A program made the position numbers and the translations under genes. DNA of 64,000 nt from Chloroflexota bacterium. Its GTDB lineage: Bacteria; Chloroflexota; Anaerolineae; Aggregatilineales; J027. Below, in pieces: positions 43,692 to 52,281 of the stretch (the first letter of the stretch is position 1; each line of letters opens with the position of its first letter). Below the pieces are notes generated by a model. The model worked only from the letters and a program-made list of their open reading frames with translations. It was not told the origin of the DNA and did not search any database. The DNA lies in assembly GCA_024434115.1 (NCBI GenBank), contig QMIT01000004.1, forward strand, positions 279,073-343,072, given 5' to 3'.

Positions 43692-45043
43692 CCTGCCCCT
43701 GAAATGCGGAGGATACGGTCAGTCAAAATATCCACCATATCCACGAGTAAAATCGCCAGCGTAATCAGATTAAACAGATTCAGCCACGCAATGGGTCGCC
43801 CAAATGCCTGCACGGTGGGTTGCCGCCGATGAAAATAAGTTAATAGCCCCCCAACCACAAACATAAACGGCAGGAACATCGCCAGCATAAACCGATGCCC
43901 CATCGCAATCGGCACATACCACGCATAGAGCAGGGTATAGACCCCAAAATAACTGAGACAAAACAGTGCCACAATCCAATGTTTTTTTAGGAGCACTTTC
44001 AAATCGGTGTGCCAAAATACCCCACAGGCCCATATCGTAAACACGCCGTACAGTAGAATATATTTGGCATACCCATAAGCACAGGAACAAAGCGTATGCC
44101 GATCAAATGACTTAATCAGTCCTGAGTTAATTCGATAAACCATATCCTCCGCCGTGTGTTCCCGTAGATATTTGCCCATCGAGGGGATTTCATCGGCGGG
44201 CATGTTGGGGTATTGTGTCACATCATGATACTTGCGTGTCCCATAGCGCACTTCATCCCATGAATCATACCAAACATAAAAGGTAGTATTGACGTTGTAG
44301 AACCAATGCCCAAAATGGATCCGCATATAAATCAAAAACGGCGAAATCAGGATCAGAAACACCACTCCCACCAACAGGCCGTTTTTAAGGTGAGCAGGTA
44401 CGGTGCGATTCTTCCAAAATTTATAGCCCCATTGGACGACATACCACCCTATAAACAGAACCAATGCAGGCAGCACCGAGGCTTTGGCAAGATAGGCTAG
44501 TCCAGTTATCACCCCTGTCCAAATCGCCAATTTTCGCGTCGGGGCCACCAGCATCCGCAGCATTAACACGAAGCTGATAAAGGTCAGGAAATAATACAAC
44601 ACCTCGACCTGAAAATAGCCCGCCTTGAACATGAACACCGTGAACATGCTAATCAATTGCAGATTTAGGGCCAACAGAGGTGGAAATCGGCGGAAAAACA
44701 CCCACGCCACGCCTGCTACTACCAACACGGATAACCCAATATTGAGCCAGCGCCCCCGCCGGAAAAATTCAAGTTCACTGCCATTTGGGGTGTAGTGCAG
44801 CGACTGTATTAGGGGATACAAGGGCATTTGATTGCCATTGCGAAAATCGGTGAAATGAGATTCACGCAGCTTCTCGGCATAATCCATATAGGAACTTTGG
44901 TCAATCAGACGCGGGGAAGTATTTTTTTCAACCGATTGTACTATCGCGCCGTAAAGATAAAGACCCAACACCACCGCTGTGAGAATGGCATATCCCACAC
45001 GGCGCTGTCGAGTCGAAAATTTTTGGAAGAGGGTTGGCATCAC
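43688..45043 (-). CDS. Multi-pass membrane protein, GT-C/GT39-like
   Basis: A 451-residue protein with about ten hydrophobic helices, among them VGYAILTAVVLGLYLYGAIV and FYLIF-type stretches. The first extracytoplasmic loop (RLIDQSSYMDYAEKLRE) holds an aspartate-containing segment as in GT-C glycosyltransferases of the GT39/ArnT type, which use polyprenyl-phosphate sugars. The order of helices and loops fits, but the fold family is assigned by appearance rather than by a strict signature. It starts four bases after the preceding membrane-protein gene. Confidence 0.65.
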   Translation of the reverse strand: MMPTLFQKFSTRQRRVGYAILTAVVLGLYLYGAIVQSVEKNTSPRLIDQSSYMDYAEKLRESHFTDFRNGNQMPLYPLIQSLHYTPNGSELEFFRRGRWLNIGLSVLVVAGVAWVFFRRFPPLLALNLQLISMFTVFMFKAGYFQVEVLYYFLTFISFVLMLRMLVAPTRKLAIWTGVITGLAYLAKASVLPALVLFIGWYVVQWGYKFWKNRTVPAHLKNGLLVGVVFLILISPFLIYMRIHFGHWFYNVNTTFYVWYDSWDEVRYGTRKYHDVTQYPNMPADEIPSMGKYLREHTAEDMVYRINSGLIKSFDRHTLCSCAYGYAKYILLYGVFTIWACGVFWHTDLKVLLKKHWIVALFCLSYFGVYTLLYAWYVPIAMGHRFMLAMFLPFMFVVGGLLTYFHRRQPTVQAFGRPIAWLNLFNLITLAILLVDMVDILTDRILRISGAG

Positions 45044-45047
45044 TCAA

Positions 45048-46010
45048 CTAATGACGGGCTGGTTTGGTTGCACGCCACGCCGCAAACAGCACCAAGCCAT
45101 TCGCAATCGCTGCCTCAACTAACACAATAGCAAGCAGGACGCCCCCCACGTAAACGGTATAATCCACATCCGCCCAAACCTGACCAAGCGTTTCCAAATG
45201 CAACAGTTTAAGGGCCATGTCGCCTTCAAGCGCTGAAAAAAGTAGCCGCGCCCATGCCTCGGTGCGCTCCATATCCAACGCCCCTTCAAACAGGCGATCA
45301 TCCAGTGATATGGCGAAGATGGTCTGCAAAATACGCAACCCGATCAAGGTCAACAATCCCAAAATGACCACCGAACGCGCACGGGTATAGACTGCCAGCA
45401 CAATACCGATAGCCGCTGCTAATCCCACTGCAATAAATGGCATCATAATAAATGCGGTCATCAAGGCCGTCATCAACAAAATGGCAACATTAAGCGATAT
45501 TTCGGGGGTAATGCCGCTGATGTACAAATCCAGTGCCCGTCCCTGAAAATCTACAATATCTTTCATCAATAGGCCTATATAAACCAATCGCCCTATCAGA
45601 ATTGCCAGCAGCAGCCATTTCAGCCGGAAAAATACGGAAATCCAGCGTGCGCGTAGGCTCAAGGATGCCCCAACGGTTGTTAGTTTTAGGCTGTCCCACG
45701 TCTGTTTCTGTCGTTCAACGGCCACCACATTCGAGGTCATTGCCAGCGCCAAGACAAGAGCTATCGTCTGCGCCCCAACCAATGGGCCATAGAGCACGTC
45801 GCGCAGGGCAGGTTCATCATCACCGGAATCCTGTTTCGCGGTCACATAACCCAGTCCAACCACCAACGCAATCAAGGCTACTCCAATCAGCAGTCGTAGT
45901 AACCCACGCAGGCGGCTGGATCGTTCTATCGGGCCAAGAATGCTCCGCATAATGGGGTGAGTAGGTCGCGCCCATTGGGGTAGCTGGCTATAAGCAATTT
46001 TTTCGATCAT
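45048..46010 (-). CDS. ABC-2-type permease-like membrane protein
   Basis: A 320-residue protein with about seven hydrophobic helices. The sequence VVAVERQKQTWDSLKLTTVG resembles the loop of ABC-2-type permeases before their second helix pair. No ATPase is encoded next to it, so it would need a partner elsewhere, or it has another role. Its gene precedes the GT-C-like gene by four bases, so the pair is probably an operon. Confidence 0.65.
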   Translation of the reverse strand: MIEKIAYSQLPQWARPTHPIMRSILGPIERSSRLRGLLRLLIGVALIALVVGLGYVTAKQDSGDDEPALRDVLYGPLVGAQTIALVLALAMTSNVVAVERQKQTWDSLKLTTVGASLSLRARWISVFFRLKWLLLAILIGRLVYIGLLMKDIVDFQGRALDLYISGITPEISLNVAILLMTALMTAFIMMPFIAVGLAAAIGIVLAVYTRARSVVILGLLTLIGLRILQTIFAISLDDRLFEGALDMERTEAWARLLFSALEGDMALKLLHLETLGQVWADVDYTVYVGGVLLAIVLVEAAIANGLVLFAAWRATKPARH

Positions 46011-46221
46011 GCAACACGCTCCACTAAAAATTTATCTAAACACCTTGAGGAGGATTGTTAGTATTTTAAAGCATTTATCAAAGATGCAAATTGTCAAAAA
46101 ATTAAAGTCTGGGCATGATTCCCCACCGACATTCTGACTCTATCATAAGTTCTTTTATGCTAATTTCATGGAGAATTCACAAAAATCTTTATAAGAGCAC
46201 TATCTAACCGCTCCAAAAATG

Positions 46222-46250
46222 TTGCATTAGCAGATTCATTCATCTATAAT
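46222..46250 (+). promoter_or_regulatory. Promoter of the response-regulator gene
   Basis: TTGCAT (46222-46227), a 17-base spacer and TATAAT (46245-46250) form a good sigma-70 promoter about 40 bases ahead of the ATG. Confidence 0.7.
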
Positions 46251-46288
46251 TGTTATAGTGTAAATTCTCGAAATGGATAAACAATACT

Positions 46289-47161
46289 ATGTCAACCAAT
46301 CCTGAGGATGCCTTAATCCTTGTCGTGGATGATGAGGGTGCTATTCGCTACTCGGTAACTAAAACTTTGGAAAGAGTGGGTTATCAGGTAATGACCGCTT
46401 CGAGCGGCGAAGAGGCCCTCGATATTATGGCACAACACGACTTTGACGTTGTCGTGACTGATATTCGGATGCCGGGTATCAGTGGGGTTGACCTATTGGC
46501 ACGTATCAAAGAACAATCGCCGGATGCCATCGTCATTCTGATGACAGGTTATGCCAGCTTAGGAACAGCAGTGGAAAGTTTGCGGCTGGGTGCCCACGAT
46601 TATCTTATCAAACCCAGCACCAGTGAAGACATCCGCGACAGTGTTTCACGTGGAGTCGAACGTGCCCGTAATCTGCGCCGCCGCCGTGAACTGTTGACGA
46701 CCATTAAATCGAACGTTTCTGCCCTGAGCGAAGAAAAAGCTGCGCCGCGTAATATCATGGTTCCGCCTGCCGCCAAACCTCGAATTGACTATAGCCCATC
46801 CGCCATCCCTGCCCCGGCTGCACCTGCTATTTCCACCACCATGACGGCGATGAATCTTGGCCCGCTAACCATCTACCCCGGTCGTTATCAAATTGAGGTC
46901 GAGGGGACAATGATAGACCTGACCCCCACCGAATTTGACCTGCTGCTGTATCTAGCAGCACATCGGGGACGGGTCGTGCCATGCTCCGAACTGGTCCGTG
47001 AAGTGCGCGGCTATGGGGTGGAAGAACGTGAAGCGCGTGAAGTCATCCGTCCGCATGTCAGCAATTTACGCCGTAAATTGAAGAATGCTTCGCAAAACCC
47101 CAATATTTTAGTGAATGTGCGCGGCATTGGTTACCGCTTAAATGATGTAGAGTTGTCCTAG
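46289..47161 (+). CDS. Response regulator with winged-helix output domain
   Basis: A 290-residue regulator. The receiver domain (about 8-125) has the acidic pair in VVDDEG (Asp14/Asp15), phosphoacceptor Asp58 in TDIRMPG, LMTGYAS and the lysine of YLIKPS. A Pro/Ala-rich linker of roughly 65 residues leads to an OmpR/PhoB-type winged helix (GTMIDLTPTEFDLLLYLAAH; VRPHVSNLRRKL-like stretch IRPHVSNLRRKLKN; GIGYRLND). The receiver looks NtrC-like while the output is OmpR-like. No kinase gene is adjacent, so it is an orphan; the kinase at 31459 is one possible partner. Confidence 0.92.
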   Translation: MSTNPEDALILVVDDEGAIRYSVTKTLERVGYQVMTASSGEEALDIMAQHDFDVVVTDIRMPGISGVDLLARIKEQSPDAIVILMTGYASLGTAVESLRLGAHDYLIKPSTSEDIRDSVSRGVERARNLRRRRELLTTIKSNVSALSEEKAAPRNIMVPPAAKPRIDYSPSAIPAPAAPAISTTMTAMNLGPLTIYPGRYQIEVEGTMIDLTPTEFDLLLYLAAHRGRVVPCSELVREVRGYGVEEREAREVIRPHVSNLRRKLKNASQNPNILVNVRGIGYRLNDVELS

Positions 47162-47176
47162 TTTTTGATTTAACAT

Positions 47177-47207
47177 AAGGGGGAATTTACGATCTGTTCC
47201 CCCTTTT
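47177..47207 (+). terminator. Terminator after the response regulator
   Basis: AAGGGGGAA (47177-47185) pairs with TTCCCCCTT (47197-47205), followed by TT. Perfect stem with an 11-base loop. Confidence 0.75.
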
Positions 47208-47465
47208 GCGTCTTAATGCAAACTCCCCATTGTAATCCCACATGATTTATGTCCTATTTTTCAGTTATTTAGCTCATTAACTAATATTTGCATCATAGCC
47301 AAATTTCGGTAGGCAGGTTACACTGAAGTAAAATTAGGTTTTTTTTGGGAAACGGTTAAAAGTTGGTATGATATAATGTAAGGGTGTGTGCTCACTTAAT
47401 AACAAAAAGGTCATTTTGGGGAGATTTTGTCTAAATATACGAATTGAAGGTGTTTTTTAGTCATC
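47208..47465 (+). promoter_or_regulatory. AT-rich intergenic stretch with candidate promoter
   Basis: The gene-free interval 47162-47465 holds the terminator above, then AT-rich DNA. TGATATAAT at 47369-47377 is an extended -10 box (TATAAT at 47372-47377); no convincing -35 is present. A transcript from there would have a leader of about 80 bases before the TIR protein's ATG. I see nothing else in it. Confidence 0.45.
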
Positions 47466-50438
47466 ATGGAACTCGAAAAACAGGGTCTAGGATTTTCGCT
47501 CAAAACAGTTCTGCGTGGACACACCAACGAAATCTATCAACTAGACTGGGCTACCAACCCCCAATTATTGGCAAGCCCATCTTCTGATGGCACAATTCGT
47601 ATTTGGAATCCGCTGGAAGGCCGTATCCAAACGGTGCTCGCTGACCAAATGCAGATTGTCTACAGTGCATCTTGGTCACCCGATAGCAAGCGGCTCGTCT
47701 CGGTCTCCAACGACGGCCTGCTCCGTATTTGGAATGTGGCAAGTGGAACCGTTCAACAGCGGATTGAAACCAACGAAAAATCGCTTACCTATGCCGTATG
47801 GTCGCCATTGGGGGATCGCATCGCTACTGGGCCACACCACCACTCCGTTTGGCTTTGGGATGCTGAATCCGGCGAAGTCCGCCTGAAATTAACCGAACAT
47901 ACCGATGCCGTAAGCAGCCTTGCATGGTCACCCGACAGCCGAATTTTGGCCTCCGGTGGACACGACACGGCGATTGTGCTGTGGGATACCGTCTCTGGCA
48001 AATGCCTGCGAAAATTGGAAGGGCATCAAGGTCGAATTTATACCCTAGCTTTTTCACCCGATGGCAAAACCCTTGTTTCCGGTTCGGAAGACAAAACGAT
48101 CCGCGTCTGGGAAATCGAAACGGGTAAACAGCGATTTTTGATCGAGGCGCACACTCGTGCTGTACATGGGGTCGCCTATTCACCGGATGGCGCACTATTA
48201 GCCTCCAAATCTGCCGACAATACGACCCGTCTGTGGCGTACCGACACATGGGAAACCTTTGCTTTTTTGGAAACCACCCGCAACACGCCAAGTTCCCATC
48301 TGGGCGGGATTGCTTTCCACCCCACTCAGTCCATGTTGGCTCTCCCTTGTGAAGAGGATACCGTCGTGCAAATTTGGGAGTTAGACACCAAGAACCTGCT
48401 CACCAAGCCCACCATTACCCCGGCGGTTCGATATACGAATGCCAAAGTGGTCTTAGTCGGCGATACCGGGGTCGGCAAGTCGGCCCTCACGCTTGTGTTA
48501 ACGGGCAATCGTTACCAAGAAACCGAATCCACCCACAGCCGCCAAGTTCACGTCCTCGATAGCCAGACTATCCGGGTTTCTTCCAATATAGAGGAAATTC
48601 ATGAGGTATTGCTGTGGGATTTAGCTGGACAACCGGGCTATCGCCTTATTCACCAACTGCATCTACATGAGGTCACCGTTGCTCTCGTCGTATTTGATGC
48701 CCGCAATGAAGTAGACCCCTTCAGCGGTGTCCTCCACTGGGTTCGCGCTTTACGACAGGCCCAACAATTCAACCGGAACGGTAAATCCCAGCCGATGAAG
48801 ATTTATCTCGTGGCAGCCCGTGTAGATCGCGGTGGAATCGGCATTACACAGGGCCGCATCAAACAGATGATGGACACCTTCAAGCTGGACGGCTATTTTG
48901 AAACCAGCGCCCGTGAAGGCTTCCGCATTGATGACGTTCGCAAAGCTGTCCTAAAAGCGATTGATTGGGACGCATTACCCAAAGTCAGTTCCAGCCATCT
49001 CTTTAAGGCGATCAAAGAATATCTGGATTCTGAAAGTGATGCAGGCCATCAACTCTCTGGCGTAGATGACCTTTATTTCGGCTTCCTCCGTACCATCGGC
49101 GCACCCGAAGCCTCCGACGAAGTCCGCGCCCAATTTGACACGTGTATTGGCCTATTGGAGTCCAAGGGCCTCATCAAACGCCTCAGTTTTGGCGATATGG
49201 TGCTGTTGAAGCCAGAGATGTTGGATTCCTATGCGTCGGCCCTCGTTAATGCTGCTCGCAACGAACCTGACGGCATGGGGGTGATTAGCGAAGAAGATGC
49301 CCGCAGCGGCAATTTCGCCGTGCCTCAAGGCGAGCGCCTAAAGAACCGCGAACGCGAAAACATCCTGCTCATCGCCACCATTGAAACTCTGCTACGCCAT
49401 GAAATTGCCCTGCGTACCCCGGCTGCTGAGGGGACGTATCTTGTTTTCCCGTCGCAAATCACCCGTGATATGACCAATCCACCCGAACTAGATGGGCCAA
49501 GCGTGGTCTTCCAGTTTGAAGGCCCCATCGCCAACATCTATGCCATGCTGGTCGTGCGTCTATCCCGTAGTGGTTTCTTTAAGTTAAAAGAAACATGGCG
49601 CAATGTCGCTACCTTTGCACCCTTAATCGGCGGCACGTGCGGCATCAGCCTAGAAAATCTGGGTGAGGGACAAGCCAAACTCAGTGTGTTTTTCGACAGA
49701 ACCACCACCGAATACAGCCGTATCCAGTTTGAGGAGTTTATCAACACCCATCTTTACAAGCACGCCTTGCCCGATACCCTCAAGCGTGAAGTGATGCTCG
49801 TCTGTCCGGAATGCGGCTATCATGTGCCGCAAGATGTTTTGCACAAGCGCAAAGCCCGCAAAGACGAATCCATGCCCTGCCCCATCTGCACAACCCTCCT
49901 GATTTTCCCAGATGTCAAGAAACTCTCGGTGACACAGACGTTGGATGTCGTATCTGGTATGGATAAAAATGCCAACACCTATCGTGACTTGGCAACTGCC
50001 AGCGCGATTGTGAACGGCAAGACCGAGTTGGGCGAATTTGACGTCTTTATGTGCCATAACAACCAGAATAAAGCCGAGGTGATCCGCATTGCTACCAAGC
50101 TCAAGGAAAAAGGCATTCGACCTTGGCTAGATGAATGGGAACTCCGTCCGGGTCTGCCATGGCAGCGCCTTTTGGAACAACAAATAGAAAATATCAAGTC
50201 CGTAGCAATCTTTGTCGGCAAAAATGGGATCGGCCCGTGGCAAGACTTGGAATTAGGGGCGTTTATTCGAGAATTTATTAAGCGTTCCATGCCCGTCATT
50301 CCCGTCATTCTGCCCGATTGCCAACAACCACCAGCATTGCCCATTTTTCTTACGAGTATGACATGGGTAGATTTTCGGAAGGAATCCCCCGATCCTTTTG
50401 AACATCTCACATGGGGAATTACAGGCAAGCGCGAATAG
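47466..50438 (+). CDS. WD40 - small GTPase - zinc ribbon - TIR multidomain protein
   Basis: A 990-residue cytosolic protein. Seven WD40 blades (about 10-310) each end in a Trp motif (GTIRIWNP, GLLRIWNV, VWLWDAES, IVLWDTVS, TIRVWEIE, TTRLWRTD, VQIWELDT). A Ras/Roc-like GTPase follows, with P-loop GDTGVGKS (332-339), DLAGQPG (from 385), ARVD where NKxD is expected, and ETSA. Then comes a roughly 280-residue region that may be COR-like, and a zinc ribbon (CPECGYH and CPIC). The C-terminal TIR (from about 857) starts FDVFMCHNNQNKAEV and has Glu929 in WQDLELGAF at the catalytic position. This resembles ROCO-type switches with a TIR effector. GAAGGTG lies upstream of the ATG. The biological role is not known. 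Confidence 0.88.
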   Translation: MELEKQGLGFSLKTVLRGHTNEIYQLDWATNPQLLASPSSDGTIRIWNPLEGRIQTVLADQMQIVYSASWSPDSKRLVSVSNDGLLRIWNVASGTVQQRIETNEKSLTYAVWSPLGDRIATGPHHHSVWLWDAESGEVRLKLTEHTDAVSSLAWSPDSRILASGGHDTAIVLWDTVSGKCLRKLEGHQGRIYTLAFSPDGKTLVSGSEDKTIRVWEIETGKQRFLIEAHTRAVHGVAYSPDGALLASKSADNTTRLWRTDTWETFAFLETTRNTPSSHLGGIAFHPTQSMLALPCEEDTVVQIWELDTKNLLTKPTITPAVRYTNAKVVLVGDTGVGKSALTLVLTGNRYQETESTHSRQVHVLDSQTIRVSSNIEEIHEVLLWDLAGQPGYRLIHQLHLHEVTVALVVFDARNEVDPFSGVLHWVRALRQAQQFNRNGKSQPMKIYLVAARVDRGGIGITQGRIKQMMDTFKLDGYFETSAREGFRIDDVRKAVLKAIDWDALPKVSSSHLFKAIKEYLDSESDAGHQLSGVDDLYFGFLRTIGAPEASDEVRAQFDTCIGLLESKGLIKRLSFGDMVLLKPEMLDSYASALVNAARNEPDGMGVISEEDARSGNFAVPQGERLKNRERENILLIATIETLLRHEIALRTPAAEGTYLVFPSQITRDMTNPPELDGPSVVFQFEGPIANIYAMLVVRLSRSGFFKLKETWRNVATFAPLIGGTCGISLENLGEGQAKLSVFFDRTTTEYSRIQFEEFINTHLYKHALPDTLKREVMLVCPECGYHVPQDVLHKRKARKDESMPCPICTTLLIFPDVKKLSVTQTLDVVSGMDKNANTYRDLATASAIVNGKTELGEFDVFMCHNNQNKAEVIRIATKLKEKGIRPWLDEWELRPGLPWQRLLEQQIENIKSVAIFVGKNGIGPWQDLELGAFIREFIKRSMPVIPVILPDCQQPPALPIFLTSMTWVDFRKESPDPFEHLTWGITGKRE

Positions 50439-50570
50439 GGACAACCGTTTTAGTGTAGTCTTCAAAATCCAGTTTTGGGTGGGACATAGATCGCAAGCCA
50501 TCATCACTGTAATCGAGCAGGGAGGGATGAATGTTAACGCCTGTGCGGACGTAAGAAAGAGGCATGTACA

Positions 50571-52070
50571 ATGGAAAGCTCATCAGATGGCAAAGGAAAA
50601 TCCCGCCTTCAGGGGCGCAAAAGGGGACGCTCTGCTGACCGCGCCCGCGAAAGGATTGCGAACACCCAGTTCGACAATGAGCCAGCGGCCATTGACCACC
50701 TGTTAGATTTATTGAATGACCTCGACCCCAAAGCACGCTATCGAGCCGTGACCGCCCTCGGTCGAATGCGTGCCGTCCAAGCCGTTCCCAAGCTGATGGA
50801 AATGCTCGACGACCCCGTTCCACAGGTAGCCCAAGTCTGTATACAAGCACTTGGCATGATTGGTGATACCCAAGTAATTCCTGCACTTATTCCCTTGATA
50901 GTTCATCCAGAATTGGGTATGTTTGCGCTGAATTCGCTCCGCAAACTGGGCTACGAACCCAACGAAAACCCGGCTCCCCAATTAGACGCTTTTTTCGGGG
51001 CATCTCGACCACAAGAACCAGTACGGAACGGCATGAACGGCAATAATAACCACTACGGACGCTCTCAAAACCCAAATAATCATAACCATAACTCTCGTTC
51101 GCGTCAGCCAACCCCGGAAGAAAATGAAATGGATTGGCTGATTACGTCGCTGCGCAGTGATGATCCTGTCGAACGGGCACGGGCCGCCAAAGCACTTGGC
51201 AAACGCGGGGATTGGCGTGCAACGGAACCGCTGATTCGCGCCCTCCATGAATCAAAATATGACCCCGACCAAGAAGACCCGCTCGACCAACTGGGTGATC
51301 CGGCGGTTGAGCCGCTCATTGAATCACTGCAAGACGCTGACGCCAGTGTGCGTGTATTGGCGGTGATGGCCCTTGCCAAAATCGGCGATGGTCGCGCTGC
51401 CGAACCACTGGTTGCCGCGCTTAAAGACACCGATGAATTAGTGCAAATGGCGGTCTGGACAGCCCTCGTGGATATGGGCAAGCCTGCTGTTGAGCCGCTA
51501 ATTTCGGCCCTCCGCGACAACAACCCAGACGTACAGCGCAGTGCGGCCCTTGCGCTGGGCGAACTTGGCGATGACTTGGCCGTTGAATCCCTGATCGAAG
51601 TGCTGACCGACCTTGATTATCGTGCCCGCAGTGCCGCCGCCAAAGCCCTCGGTCAAATTGGCGATTATCGCGGCGTCCAAGCCTTGACCATCGCCCTGCG
51701 CGACAAAGACGTCACCGTGCGCCGCCGTGCTGCTAACGCACTGGGAGACATAGGTGACCCGCGTGCCATTGAAGCCCTTATTTGGGCAATGGATGATCAA
51801 GATCATATCGTCGGCCACAGTTCCATCATCGCCCTGCACAATATCATGCGCAAACAAGTAGACCGTTCAATGGAGCGCTTGATTAATGATTTGTATCAAG
51901 CCAATATGAAAGTCCGGGCCAGTGCCATTGTTGCACTTGGTTCATTGGGTGACAAACGCGCCCTCCAACCCTTAATCGAAACGTTGAGTGATCCCAGCAC
52001 CGAACCCAAGCTGCAATCCCTCATTATTGAATCCATGCGTAAACTACGCCAAGGCCCCGATGCAAGCTAA
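50571..52070 (+). CDS. HEAT/PBS-lyase repeat protein
   Basis: A 499-residue helical solenoid of PBS-lyase HEAT-like repeats. Units of about 31 residues recur, such as ARYRAVTALGRMRAVQAVPKL, VRVLAVMALAKIGDGRAAEPL and VQRSAALALGELGDDLAVESL. A polar, Asn-rich break (NGNNNHYGRSQNPNNHNHNS, about 155-175) divides a short N-terminal set from the main array. Such proteins act as scaffolds or as lyase-like adaptors; the partner is unknown. AGAGG lies eight bases before the ATG. It follows the TIR protein in the same direction, 132 bases on. Confidence 0.88.
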   Translation: MESSSDGKGKSRLQGRKRGRSADRARERIANTQFDNEPAAIDHLLDLLNDLDPKARYRAVTALGRMRAVQAVPKLMEMLDDPVPQVAQVCIQALGMIGDTQVIPALIPLIVHPELGMFALNSLRKLGYEPNENPAPQLDAFFGASRPQEPVRNGMNGNNNHYGRSQNPNNHNHNSRSRQPTPEENEMDWLITSLRSDDPVERARAAKALGKRGDWRATEPLIRALHESKYDPDQEDPLDQLGDPAVEPLIESLQDADASVRVLAVMALAKIGDGRAAEPLVAALKDTDELVQMAVWTALVDMGKPAVEPLISALRDNNPDVQRSAALALGELGDDLAVESLIEVLTDLDYRARSAAAKALGQIGDYRGVQALTIALRDKDVTVRRRAANALGDIGDPRAIEALIWAMDDQDHIVGHSSIIALHNIMRKQVDRSMERLINDLYQANMKVRASAIVALGSLGDKRALQPLIETLSDPSTEPKLQSLIIESMRKLRQGPDAS

Positions 52071-52081
52071 TAGACTCCTCT

Positions 52082-52115
52082 GGTGAAGCGATTTTTAATC
52101 TAAAGTCGCTTCACC
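52082..52115 (+). terminator. Hairpin after the HEAT gene
   Basis: GGTGAAGCGA (52082-52091) pairs perfectly with TCGCTTCACC (52106-52115). No T-run follows, so termination is uncertain. Confidence 0.45.
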
Positions 52116-52156
52116 CCAACTCCCAAAATTCATACCCAACTTGCCTGTTTTCTATC

Positions 52157-52200
52157 TTGACTCCCACCTGTTAACGGGAGTACAATCGCACATCTGTTCG
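52157..52200 (+). promoter_or_regulatory. uvrA promoter with LexA-like SOS box
   Basis: TTGACT (52157-52162), an 18-base spacer and TACAAT (52181-52186) form a promoter. Right after the -10 box, CGCACATCTGTTCG (52187-52200) matches the Gram-positive-type LexA consensus CGAACRNRYGTTYG at all but two positions. LexA bound there would cover the start of transcription. The gene begins about 80 bases downstream. Confidence 0.7.
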
Positions 52201-52281
52201 CTGTCAGGTAAAGGGTCAACCTGAGGTGAAATGTTGTCTCCCCTGCCCATCATTACCTTATGATGAACCACAAGAGGAATC

